A stretch of DNA of 27,045 bases. It comes from a virus. Location: positions 1 to 27,045 of IMG/VR virus record IMGVR_UViG_3300004369_000116. One strand, 5' to 3'. The notes under the pieces were generated by a model that was not told the origin of the DNA, searched no databases, and saw nothing but the letters and a program-made list of their open reading frames with translations. Of the stretch, positions 5,357-11,191 are shown one piece after another. Positions within the stretch are counted from its first letter, which is position 1, and each line of letters begins with the position of its first letter. The translations under genes were made by a program, and so were the position numbers.

Positions 5357-5630
5357 ACTCCTGAAGGCCGTGGCTTCCCTTTCCTGTCAGGAGTGCGGCA
5401 AAGAAGGCACACAAGCGGCCCACGCCAACTGGTCGTGGAGTGGCAAGGGTATGGGGATAAAGGCCCACGATATGTACGTTGCGGCTCTGTGTCCTGAGTG
5501 CCATTACATCCTAGACCAAGGCAAAGACCTGGCTAAGTGGGAGAGGGAAGAACTCTGGCTGCGGGCATGGCGCAAAACAATATATGAGTTGTTTGAGAGG
5601 GGACTTGTGGATGTACGTTCTAAAACATAA
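5340..5630 (+). CDS. YbcO-like (DUF1364) HNH-type nuclease
   Basis: A 96-residue protein. C16/C19 (CQEC), H28 (AAHANW), C51/C54 and H55 (LCPECHYILDQ) and D59 give a zinc-stabilised HNH/treble-clef layout. AAHANWS.SGKGMGIKA.D...ALCPECH..LDQG, followed by a helical tail EREELWLRAWRKTIYELFERG, matches the YbcO/DUF1364 family of lambdoid recombination-region nucleases as I remember it. It probably cuts or resolves DNA. ATG 5340 overlaps the preceding gene; an in-frame TTG at 5322 is less likely. Its stop lies inside the next gene. Confidence 0.7.
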   Translation: MYRNPKLLKAVASLSCQECGKEGTQAAHANWSWSGKGMGIKAHDMYVAALCPECHYILDQGKDLAKWEREELWLRAWRKTIYELFERGLVDVRSKT

Positions 5631-5814
5631 ATGGACAATGTGCAAAAGATGTGCGGGCAGAATCCGCAAGGTACGAGCAAGAAAATACTGCAACCTTTGT
5701 TTTAAGGCGATCTATGGCTATGTCCCCGACACAATTATCTCTAAAGTGGTTGAGAGAGCAGGGTTACCTAGCGGAGGTAGTGGAGAAGTGGATTCCAGGC
5801 GCGAACATCCGTAA
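5611..5814 (+). CDS. Small zinc-ribbon protein in overlapping frame
   Basis: A 67-residue frame from ATG 5611, with GAGAGGGGA seven bases before. C11/C14 (CKRC) and C27/C30 (CNLC) with a basic linker RIRKVRARK form a CxxC-N12-CxxC zinc ribbon, followed by a short aromatic stretch AIYGYVPDT. The basic linker suggests nucleic-acid binding. The last 100 bases also encode the nuclease-like gene at 5714 in another frame, and this tail (GGSGEVDSRREHP) is low in complexity. The zinc ribbon supports a real gene; the exact role is unknown. Confidence 0.5.
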   Translation: MYVLKHKWTMCKRCAGRIRKVRARKYCNLCFKAIYGYVPDTIISKVVERAGLPSGGSGEVDSRREHP

Positions 5815-6028
5815 AGATTTGTGGGGATGGTGCGACATCGTAGCCCTAAAAGATGAGGAAACTGTTGCGGTGCAATGTACCAGTTGGGACAACATTTCTA
5901 GCAGGTGTAAAAAGATTGCGGAATCAGACACAGTAGGCCCAGTAAGAAAGGCTGGATGGAACATCTGGGTTATAGGCTGGAAGAAGAAAGACAACAGATG
6001 GGTACATAAATTGGTAGACTGTTCTTAA
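5714..6028 (+). CDS. Putative PD-(D/E)XK-type nuclease
   Basis: I choose ATG 5714, six bases after AAGG, giving 104 residues. The order is helix SPTQLSLKWLREQGYLAEVVE, then NIRKDLWGWCDIVALK (D41) and EETVAVQCTSWDNISSR (E48/E49, Q54). 'RKDL.G..D..A......AVQ.TS..N...R..KI' is a phage family that looks like a restriction-endonuclease fold. The usual catalytic Lys is replaced by Gln, as in some active variants. The C-terminal WNIWVIGWKKKDNRW is a final strand pair. It could process recombination or replication intermediates. It is followed directly by the hairpin-terminator region. Confidence 0.6.
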   Translation: MAMSPTQLSLKWLREQGYLAEVVEKWIPGANIRKDLWGWCDIVALKDEETVAVQCTSWDNISSRCKKIAESDTVGPVRKAGWNIWVIGWKKKDNRWVHKLVDCS

Positions 6029-6030
6029 GG

Positions 6031-6036
6031 TATACT
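6031..6036 (+). promoter_or_regulatory. Candidate -10 box before the small hairpin RNA
   Basis: TATACT at 6031-6036 is a good -10 sequence just after the stop of the nuclease gene. TTGGTA at 6011-6016 is the only -35-like match, but its spacing of 14 is short, so an activator or another sigma may be needed. The TAWACTGTT string at 6031 resembles the motif repeated at 9601 and 15471. Confidence 0.35.
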
Positions 6037-6042
6037 GTTTAG

Positions 6043-6135
6043 ATTCGTGGTGTGCTATTCTAAGTGTGCCTCTTCCTCCGAGGCTTCTCCTCCCCTGGTT
6101 ACAGGGTTAGCCCGCCACTCGCGGGCTTTTTTTTT
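6043..6135 (+). ncRNA. Candidate small RNA: three hairpins ending in a terminator
   Basis: Between the nuclease and winged-helix genes lie three consecutive hairpins: GCCTC/GAGGC (6068-6084, loop TTCCTCC), CCCTG/CAGGG (6093-6106, loop GTTA) and AGCCCGC/GCGGGCT (6109-6127) followed by nine T. A -10 box at 6031 would start an RNA of about 90 bases. The first loop and the spacer CTTCTCCTCCCC are complementary to Shine-Dalgarno sequences (GGAGG). It could be a trans-acting RNA, a leader attenuator for the genes at 6145 onward, or a counterpart of the short lambda pR'-tR' transcript. Confidence 0.45.
6109..6135 (+). terminator. Strong intrinsic terminator
   Basis: AGCCCGC-cactc-GCGGGCT is a perfect seven-base-pair GC-rich stem with a five-base loop, ending in a run of nine T (6127-6135). 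This is a textbook rho-independent terminator. It separates the replication block from the gene at 6145, whose ATG is only ten bases downstream, so that gene needs readthrough or antitermination. Confidence 0.9.
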
Positions 6136-6144
6136 GGGGATGAG

Positions 6145-6357
6145 ATGAGCAAGAAAGACCAGATACTTAACTGTTGCAGAGACCAAGCCAGGAATGCGGG
6201 TGAGATTGCAAGTCTGCTTCAGCTAGACAAGACCATCGTAAAGATTACTTTGCTCTACTGTTTTAAGAGGGGTCTGGTTACCCGAGAAAAGAGGGACAGG
6301 CCGTCACAGGTTCGTGGGCCTAAACAAGAGTTCTTCTACCTATGTCAGCAATCGTAA
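6145..6357 (+). CDS. Small winged-helix DNA-binding protein
   Basis: I choose ATG 6145 (70 residues) because GGGGATGAG precedes it and upstream codons would run through the terminator. MSKKDQILNCCRDQARNAGE, then IASLLQLDKTIVKITLLYCFKRGLVTREKR is a winged-helix pattern with a recognition helix and a basic wing. It probably binds DNA or acts as a regulator. It overlaps the glycosyltransferase start by 16 bases. It lies immediately behind a terminator, so it may be made only when transcription passes it. Confidence 0.6.
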   Translation: MSKKDQILNCCRDQARNAGEIASLLQLDKTIVKITLLYCFKRGLVTREKRDRPSQVRGPKQEFFYLCQQS

Positions 6358-7022
6358 TCGCAACCAAGAACGGCAAATGCCTACCAGTCTTGGCGGCAAG
6401 TATTAGTATGTATTTACCAGACTTCTTTACAGTCTACATCTCGGGTTCAGGCATGATCCTGCCCAAACACAGGACTATTACAAGTGATAATACTGCCGAC
6501 AATTTTGGGGATGCTTACAATGCGGTTGTATTACAGGCGTTTGATGACGGACATAAGGACATCCTCGTCTGTAACGATGACGTAGTTCTAACGCCTTATA
6601 CCTGGCCTACTATGGCTGAAGACCTTCAGATCATCCCCGAGAAAAACCGCTGTTGGGTAGCTGCGCGGTCTGATTATGCGAGAGGCATACAGAACATCAG
6701 GTTCAAGCACGAAGGCGATAGAGACGCTTTACGTCATGCCTCAGAGAACAGCATTATAGAGGTGGACGTTATAGCCCCAATCTTTGCGTACATAACAATG
6801 GATGCCTGGATAAACTTCCCGCCGATCAACTGGTTTTCAGACGACATCCAATGCTACGACCTTCAGCAGACAGGCGGCAAGCACTATATCTCGCGGGCTT
6901 ATGTCCACCATGTAGGAAGCCAGACCTGCGGGCCAGACTTCAAGCAATGCGTAGAGGATGCGAAGCCTTGGATACAAGCGAACAGACCCGAACTTGCAGA
7001 ACTGTGGTTCAAGAGCAGCTAA
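6342..7022 (+). CDS. Phage glycosyltransferase (GT-A fold)
   Basis: A 226-residue protein. The N-terminus MSAIVIATKNGKCLPVLAAS is the first strand and helix of a family-2-like nucleotide-sugar binding fold. NFGDAYNAVVLQAF (54-67) and ILVCNDDVVLTP (74-85, NDD in place of DXD) fit donor and metal binding. SDDIQCYDLQQTGG and a terminal AYVHHVGSQT fit the acceptor/catalytic half. It would transfer a sugar from a nucleotide sugar to an unknown acceptor, for example host surface glycan, phage DNA or virion protein. No membrane segment is visible. It is one of two glycosyltransferases in the window. Confidence 0.7.
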   Translation: MSAIVIATKNGKCLPVLAASISMYLPDFFTVYISGSGMILPKHRTITSDNTADNFGDAYNAVVLQAFDDGHKDILVCNDDVVLTPYTWPTMAEDLQIIPEKNRCWVAARSDYARGIQNIRFKHEGDRDALRHASENSIIEVDVIAPIFAYITMDAWINFPPINWFSDDIQCYDLQQTGGKHYISRAYVHHVGSQTCGPDFKQCVEDAKPWIQANRPELAELWFKSS

Positions 7023-7348
7023 GAAATTGGGCCTGGTGGCTGGCAGGGTATGTCGGGCCTCCTGTACAAGATAAGGCCGCAAGCGCAGAGGGAAACTATG
7101 TCTCAGATGAGATTTGGGACGGGCATGACCCCAAATATGAACCCGACCAGCTTGCGGGTGAGAGGATGGAAGAGATTGTCCGAAACCTGCCTACATTTTC
7201 GCGCATGGTTCTCAAAGCCGCCTACGTCCAATATCCCTATCATCTTGAACACTCTATTGCGCAGCGTCTTAAAATCTCCACAGACAGGTACAAATCGGAG
7301 CTTAAAAAAGCGCACGAACTGGTTGCTAAATCTTTAAAACTAGACTAG
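7004..7348 (+). CDS. Q-like antitermination protein
   Basis: The conserved part begins VQEQLRNWAWWLAGYVG and ends with ERMEEIVRNLPTFSRMVLKAAYVQY, then SIAQRLKISTDRYKSELKKAHELV. 'L.NW..W', 'E..V..LP...R..LKA.Y' and a final sigma-region-4-like helix-turn-helix fit phage antiterminator Q (PF06530-type) proteins. Such proteins let RNA polymerase read late genes past terminators. The start is uncertain: GTG 7004 lies just before the conserved part and overlaps the glycosyltransferase end, with no clear ribosome site; ATG 6947 would add 19 residues. It stands right before the late operon, as expected. Confidence 0.6.
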   Translation: MVQEQLRNWAWWLAGYVGPPVQDKAASAEGNYVSDEIWDGHDPKYEPDQLAGERMEEIVRNLPTFSRMVLKAAYVQYPYHLEHSIAQRLKISTDRYKSELKKAHELVAKSLKLD

Positions 7349-7351
7349 ACT
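7323..7351 (+). promoter_or_regulatory. Candidate late promoter behind the Q-like gene
   Basis: TTGCTA at 7323-7328 and TAGACT at 7346-7351 are separated by 17 bases. The -10 overlaps the stop codon of the Q-like gene, and TAGACT is directly repeated. Transcription would start near 7357, before the tiny gene at 7393. This is where a late promoter following Q would be expected. Confidence 0.4.
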
Positions 7352-7392
7352 CGGGGGTGGGAACCTTTACCCTAAATTTTTAGGAGTTGACC

Positions 7393-7440
7393 ATGTACGG
7401 TAAGAAGAAAAAACCCATGCCTGGGAAAAAGGGCAAATGA
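7393..7440 (+). CDS. Tiny Lys-rich peptide (15 residues)
   Basis: ATG 7393 to TGA 7438-7440 encodes MYGKKKKPMPGKKGK. AGGAG sits six bases before the ATG, inside a palindrome CCTAAA-tt-TTTAGG (7371-7384). Its stop overlaps the ATG of the next gene (ATGA). Short Lys/Gly/Pro-rich peptides of this kind occur at the same place in many podovirus genomes, as I remember. It may bind nucleic acid or the capsid, or act as a leader peptide coupling translation of 7437. Confidence 0.6.
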   Translation: MYGKKKKPMPGKKGK

Positions 7441-7772
7441 AGGAGAAGGGCGTTACCGTAATGATTGGTCTGCTTGGCCCAGGTAAAAAAATGGGCAAAG
7501 AGGCCGACTCCCTTTTAGAAGATGATATGTCCGAGTGTCCTCTTGCGACTCAAGACGAGATTGTTAATAAAGGTAACAAGCAAAAAGCCATTTTGACCGC
7601 CAACTACGGCCCTAAAGAGGACGAGAGGATGTGCGGCAACTGCGAGTATGGAAACAAATTAAAAGGCTGCGGCTTAAGTAAAAACGAAGTTTTCTGCGAA
7701 ATCTTTGAGTTCAAGTGCGCCAAGGTCAACGTATGTGATGCGTGGGATGGCGGCGAAGAAGAAGAAGACTAA
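7437..7772 (+). CDS. Cys-rich phage protein, metal-binding candidate
   Basis: A 111-residue protein coupled to the tiny peptide. The N-terminus is glycine-rich (VMIGLLGPGKKMGKEADSLL). Residues 66-105 carry six Cys: CGNCEYGNKLKGCGLSKNEV, then C-C-C ending NVCDAWD. 'CGNC.Y.....C......C..F..C' is common in phage proteins resembling high-potential iron or zinc proteins. The tail is acidic (GGEEEED). It probably binds a metal and may be a virion or assembly protein, since it opens the late region. Exact role unknown. Confidence 0.6.
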   Translation: MKEKGVTVMIGLLGPGKKMGKEADSLLEDDMSECPLATQDEIVNKGNKQKAILTANYGPKEDERMCGNCEYGNKLKGCGLSKNEVFCEIFEFKCAKVNVCDAWDGGEEEED

Positions 7773-7966
7773 TGTGGTTGCCAGTCGTGTTTTTCTGCGC
7801 GGCTGGTTCTTGTCAATTCTGGTCAGATGATGCTTACACAAGTAAGCAAGAGTGCCTAGAGGCTGTCAAGGTAGTTGTTGAGATCATAAACTCCTATCCT
7901 GAAACCAGCACAGCGGGCCAATGTTTCCCTGTCAAACCGAGGTTTACAAATGCCAAACCTGTCTAA
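7772..7966 (+). CDS. Putative exported small Cys protein
   Basis: A 64-residue protein from ATG 7772, overlapping the previous stop (TAATG). MWLPVVFFCAAGSCQFWSDD is a hydrophobic N-terminus that could be a signal peptide or membrane anchor. Four Cys (C9, C14, C28, C51) could form disulphides after export. The rest, AYTSKQECLEAVKVVVEIIN, is helical. Small exported proteins near the start of late regions can act in lysis or superinfection exclusion, but nothing here identifies either. The next start overlaps its end. Confidence 0.5.
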   Translation: MWLPVVFFCAAGSCQFWSDDAYTSKQECLEAVKVVVEIINSYPETSTAGQCFPVKPRFTNAKPV

Positions 7967-8111
7967 AGCCCAAAATCGTTTTATGCAAGCTGCGGCCTCT
8001 AGCCCTGAAATGGCTAAGAAGCTAGGCATCCCCCAAAAGGTAGCCAAAGAGTTTGTTGCGGGCATGGACTCGATGAAGGGTCTACCCGAGAAGAAAAAGG
8101 CAAAAGCATGA
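7950..8111 (+). CDS. Small basic phage protein (53 residues)
   Basis: ATG 7950 follows GAGG by seven bases and the gene ends with TGA at 8109-8111. It encodes MPNLSKAQNRFMQAAASSPE, then MAKKLGIPQKVAKEFVAGMD and a Lys-rich tail. This 'LSKAQNRFM.AA...P..AKK.GI..KVA.EFV' protein is widespread in phages near packaging genes, always small and basic. The helix pattern suggests DNA or capsid binding, but its function is not established. It overlaps both neighbours. Confidence 0.65.
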   Translation: MPNLSKAQNRFMQAAASSPEMAKKLGIPQKVAKEFVAGMDSMKGLPEKKKAKA

Positions 8112-8275
8112 CTGTTAATAAAGAAGTTTACGAAAAGCCGCGTCCTAAGTCGCTTGGCAAACCCAAGGCTCTTAGCCCCAACCAGAAACGTGCGGCTAAA
8201 GCCTTTGCCAAGAAGTCAGGGACTGCTTACCCTTCACTAGTTGCTAACATGGCTGGAGCCAGAGCCAAGAAATGA
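8108..8275 (+). CDS. Small basic phage protein (55 residues)
   Basis: ATG 8108 overlaps the previous stop (ATGA), and its stop overlaps the next ATG. It encodes MTVNKEVYEKPRPKSLGKPK, then ALSPNQKRAAKAFAKKSG and TAYPSLVANMAGARAKK. The 'LSP.QK..AKA.AK..G..YP.LV.NM.AA' pattern is a recurrent small phage protein of unknown function. Its high Lys/Arg content suggests nucleic-acid contact. It forms a pair with the preceding small basic gene. Confidence 0.6.
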   Translation: MTVNKEVYEKPRPKSLGKPKALSPNQKRAAKAFAKKSGTAYPSLVANMAGARAKK

Positions 8276-8760
8276 ACATTGGTCAGCTTTATAGGCTCAT
8301 TCAACAGGATCAATATAACGAATTTCCTATGATGGGCGAGCAAATGGCTGGCGTTCCTGGGCTTATTGATTCGGCCCCAATGTCGGATAATGATGGTTTG
8401 TTAACCGCACAACCAACTGCACTTTCAGAGCCTGAAGAAAAACAGTTTCAAAATTGGATTAAAAACACGGGTTGGTATAAAGAGTTTGTTAATGAATATG
8501 GCGAAGAGCCAGAACTTAATATTCCTGACTACGATTACAGGGCAGCTTGGAAGGCGGGAATTGAGCCTGAGCGCGACCCTTATGACAACAACAGGTTTCA
8601 TTGGCCCTCTTCTTTGCCTACTGGTGAAATGCTTAAGTCTGCAACCCACCCGACCGCATGGAAAGAAATGTTTATGCGTGAAACGGGGCAGAATCCAGAC
8701 GCACTTGGGATTCGATCTAAAGAAGAAGCTGACGCAATTTTGCGGAATCTAAGACGATGA
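8272..8760 (+). CDS. Conserved phage protein (TGWYKEF/WPSSLP type)
   Basis: A 162-residue protein. The N-terminal 55 residues are flexible and Gln/Pro-rich. From residue 60 it has FQNWIKNTGWYKEFVNEYGE, then PDYDYRAAWKAGIEPE, FHWPSSLPTGEMLKSATHPT and AWKEMFMRETGQNPD. This block of conserved aromatic and Gly/Pro positions is familiar from many podovirus genomes beside the packaging genes. It is thought to be virion-linked, but I know of no proven role. No catalytic motif is evident. Confidence 0.6.
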   Translation: MNIGQLYRLIQQDQYNEFPMMGEQMAGVPGLIDSAPMSDNDGLLTAQPTALSEPEEKQFQNWIKNTGWYKEFVNEYGEEPELNIPDYDYRAAWKAGIEPERDPYDNNRFHWPSSLPTGEMLKSATHPTAWKEMFMRETGQNPDALGIRSKEEADAILRNLRR

Positions 8761-9101
8761 AGGTGCGAGATGCAGCTAAACTATTTGAAAAATATGATCA
8801 GAGAACTACTCGCAAAATGGCTGAACACAATCGGGCGGGCGGCTCTGTCCGCAAGCCAGTTCGTAGCACCAAAGATGCAAGTTCCTCTGACCAGTACGAT
8901 AGAGGCAAGTTCGCATACAGAAAGGCCTCACAAGCGATCACCGCGAGCCACCCACTCCAAAACGATAAGGGCGAACCAACACCTGCGGCACTCCAATTCA
9001 AAAGGTGGGGCTTCCCCGTCCCAAAAAACCAAGACGACCTCAGAAAGCTAAAAGCTCTAGGTGCGAGGTTAAAAGAGAAGTACAAGCCGCGTGAGTCATA
9101 G
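8757..9101 (+). CDS. Unknown basic protein (114 residues)
   Basis: Coupled to the previous gene through ATGA. It is basic and mostly disordered: MKVRDAAKLFEKYDQRTTRK is a possible helix, and the middle RAGGSVRKPVRSTKDASSSD is flexible. The C-terminal half, PAALQFKRWGFPVPKNQDDL followed by a Lys-rich helix, may form a small fold. No family is recognised. Its end overlaps the methyltransferase start by 11 bases. DNA binding or assembly is possible from charge only. Confidence 0.5.
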   Translation: MKVRDAAKLFEKYDQRTTRKMAEHNRAGGSVRKPVRSTKDASSSDQYDRGKFAYRKASQAITASHPLQNDKGEPTPAALQFKRWGFPVPKNQDDLRKLKALGARLKEKYKPRES

Positions 9102-9603
9102 CTGGCAACTGGATTTTGTGGGGGCAATCAAGCAGTCATACCCCGAGTTTTTTACCAACGCAAAAGTTTTAGAAGTTGGGAGTCTGGATATAAACGGCTC
9201 CATCCGTCCTTTTTTTGAGAACTGCGACTACCTCGGGGTTGACCTGGGAGAGGGTCGCGGGGTGGACATGGTTGCAAAAGGGGAAGAATTAGACTTTCCA
9301 GATGGCACGTTTGACACAATTGCGAGTTGCGAGTGCTTTGAACACAACGAAAAGTGGTCACAAACCTTCCAAAATATGGTCAGAATGACTCGACCTGGTG
9401 GACTGGTTTTCTTCACTTGCGCGACTACGGGACGACCAGAACACGGCACACGCAGGACAACGCCACAGGATGCTCCGTTCTGCGGAGACTATTATAGAAA
9501 TCTAGTGGCAGAAGACTTTTGGGATTTGCTTGCGGATTTTGCAGAGCATCATTTTTCTACATACATACACGACTTGAGGTTTGTGGGCATAAAGAATAAT
9601 TAA
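9091..9603 (+). CDS. SAM-dependent methyltransferase, class I
   Basis: A 170-residue protein starting at GTG 9091. Motif I is VLEVGSLDINGS (26-37), which binds SAM. D51 in LGVDLG ends strand 2. TFDTIASCECFEHNEKW and RPGGLVFFTC are motifs IV and VI. This is the Methyltransf_11 type, so the substrate could be a small molecule, glycan or protein; it lacks the NPPY/DPPY motif of DNA-adenine methyltransferases. It lies downstream of a glycosyltransferase and before packaging genes. Methylation of a glycan is one possibility. Confidence 0.7.
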   Translation: MSHSWQLDFVGAIKQSYPEFFTNAKVLEVGSLDINGSIRPFFENCDYLGVDLGEGRGVDMVAKGEELDFPDGTFDTIASCECFEHNEKWSQTFQNMVRMTRPGGLVFFTCATTGRPEHGTRRTTPQDAPFCGDYYRNLVAEDFWDLLADFAEHHFSTYIHDLRFVGIKNN

Positions 9604-9616
9604 ACTGTTGTAAAAT
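9601..9616 (+). promoter_or_regulatory. Repeated late-control motif (TAAACTGTTGTAAAAT)
   Basis: TAAACTGTTGTAAAAT begins at the stop codon of the methyltransferase gene and precedes the small terminase gene by 31 bases. One near-identical copy (one mismatch) begins at the stop codon of the capsid gene at 15471. TAAAAT can be a -10, but a -35 is not clear. It may be a phage late promoter or polymerase recognition site. Confidence 0.45.
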
Positions 9617-9647
9617 AACTACGAACACCCTTAATAGGATTCGACTA

Positions 9648-9947
9648 ATGGAAGTTGAAAACAATCAAGAAAAATCATGGGGCGGTGCTAGGCCAGGTGC
9701 AGGACGCAAGGCAGGATCGCTAAACTCTAAGACTCGCGCTATTGCGGAGAAGTGTGCAGATATGGGCGCAACACCTTTAGAGGTCATGGTTCAGGCTTAC
9801 TTAAAGCTAGTAGAAGAAGGAAGGCTAGAGGACGCGGCTAAGATTGCCAAGGATGCGGCTCCTTATATGCACCCAAGGTTAAGCAATGTTGAGTTAGGTG
9901 GCGACCCAGACCAGCCCTTGAACATAGGGATTGGATGGATCAAGTAA
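9648..9947 (+). CDS. terS: Terminase small subunit (putative)
   Basis: A 99-residue protein with GGA eight bases before the ATG. WGGARPGAGRKAGSLNSKTR (about 11-30) is a basic Gly-rich motif typical of phage DNA-packaging small subunits or their adaptors. It is followed by helices PLEVMVQAYLKLVEEGRLEDA and PYMHPRLSNVELG. The small subunit recognises phage DNA and loads it on the large terminase. It overlaps the large-subunit gene by 13 bases, which supports the assignment. Protein of this type is short and diverged, so the call relies on motif and position. Confidence 0.65.
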   Translation: MEVENNQEKSWGGARPGAGRKAGSLNSKTRAIAEKCADMGATPLEVMVQAYLKLVEEGRLEDAAKIAKDAAPYMHPRLSNVELGGDPDQPLNIGIGWIK

Positions 9948-11191
9948 TAACCATTCCTTATAAACCTAGGGAACACCAGCTTGCAATCCATGATGCAGTT
10001 GATTCTCACAGATTCGCAGTTGCAGTCTGCCATCGCAGGTTTGGCAAGACAGTTGCGGCAATCAACCAGATTATTAAAGCTGCGGTGCTATGCGGACGGG
10101 ACAATCCACGCTATGCCGTTGTCTGCCCAACATACACACAGGCCAAAAGAGTAGCCTGGGACTACGTTACCCAGTACACACAGCCACTAGACCCCAAGGT
10201 AAACATTAGTGAACTGCGGGTGGACTTCATGGGGCGGCGCATCTCCTTATACGGAGCAGACAGCCCAGACAGTCTCCGAGGAATCTACCTAGACGGGGTG
10301 GTGCTGGATGAGGTGGGGGATATGAACCCCAAGATCTGGACAGAGATTCTAAGACCTGCCCTTACAGACAGAGGCGGGTGGGCGTTATTCATTGGGACTC
10401 CGAAAGGACAAAATCATTTTAAGGAACTGCGAGATCGTGCCGAGACAGAGCAAGATTGGGCTTTACTGGAGTTTAAGGCTTCGCAGACTGACATCCTGCC
10501 TAAAGCCGAGCTTGAGGCTGCAAAAAAGGAAATGGGGGATGACAAGTATTTTCAGGAGTTTGAGTGTTCCTTCTCCGCTGCGGTCGAGGGGAGTTACTAC
10601 GGGACGATTCTTAACGAACTCGCAGAAGAACGCTTTAAAGAAATCCCAAGAGACGACCTCTGCAAGACCTTTGCGAGCTGGGACTTGGGGATGGGGGACT
10701 CTACGGCAATATGGGTTGTCCAAGTCGCGGGCCAAGAGGTCAGGCTTATGGACTACATTGAGAATCATGGGCAGGGCTTAGACTGGTATGTTAGAGAACT
10801 AACCCACAGAGATTGGCACAAGGCCACACAGTTGCTTCCCCACGATGTACAGGTAAGAGAGTTGACCACAGGCAAGAGCCGCTTAGAAGTCTTAAGAGAG
10901 GCTGGCCTAGACTGTACTGTTATCCCAAGGTTAAACGTAGATGATGGCATCCAGGCGGTGAGAAGGCTTCTTCCTAAGTGCTGGTTCAACATGCCCGCAG
11001 TTAAACAGGGCTTAGATTGCTTGCGGAACTACAGGCGTGAATACGATGAGAAAAGACAGATCTTTTATGCGCGGCCCCTTCATGATTGGTCATCTCATGG
11101 GTCAGACAGCTTTCGTTACCTCGCCCTTGGAATAGAGACAAACTCTACTTGGGATAAACCCCTGAACATCAAGACAAAATGGATTGTATAA
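9935..11191 (+). CDS. terL: Terminase large subunit
   Basis: A 418-residue packaging ATPase/nuclease. Walker A is RRFGKT (34-39), Walker B is VVLDEVGD (122-129), and the coupling motif is GTPKG (154-158). The C-terminal RNase H-like nuclease shows SWDLGMGDS (D250), LPHD (D304) and SHGSDSFRY (D391), the metal-binding acids. The length is a little short for the family but both domains are complete. It powers DNA translocation into proheads and cuts concatemers, docking on the portal encoded by the next gene. Stop and next start are adjacent (TAAATG). Confidence 0.93.
   Translation: MDQVITIPYKPREHQLAIHDAVDSHRFAVAVCHRRFGKTVAAINQIIKAAVLCGRDNPRYAVVCPTYTQAKRVAWDYVTQYTQPLDPKVNISELRVDFMGRRISLYGADSPDSLRGIYLDGVVLDEVGDMNPKIWTEILRPALTDRGGWALFIGTPKGQNHFKELRDRAETEQDWALLEFKASQTDILPKAELEAAKKEMGDDKYFQEFECSFSAAVEGSYYGTILNELAEERFKEIPRDDLCKTFASWDLGMGDSTAIWVVQVAGQEVRLMDYIENHGQGLDWYVRELTHRDWHKATQLLPHDVQVRELTTGKSRLEVLREAGLDCTVIPRLNVDDGIQAVRRLLPKCWFNMPAVKQGLDCLRNYRREYDEKRQIFYARPLHDWSSHGSDSFRYLALGIETNSTWDKPLNIKTKWIV

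Noticed and set aside
5651-5713. Longer start for the nuclease-like gene
   Set aside because: The upstream codons show no conserved sequence and ATG 5714 has AAGG at good distance.
6064-6144. N-terminal extension of the winged-helix gene
   Set aside because: These codons run through the hairpins and the terminator; ATG 6145 has its own ribosome site.
9091-9603. DNA methyltransferase of a restriction-modification system
   Set aside because: SAM motifs are present, but no NPPY/DPPY or PC motif and no linked restriction gene.
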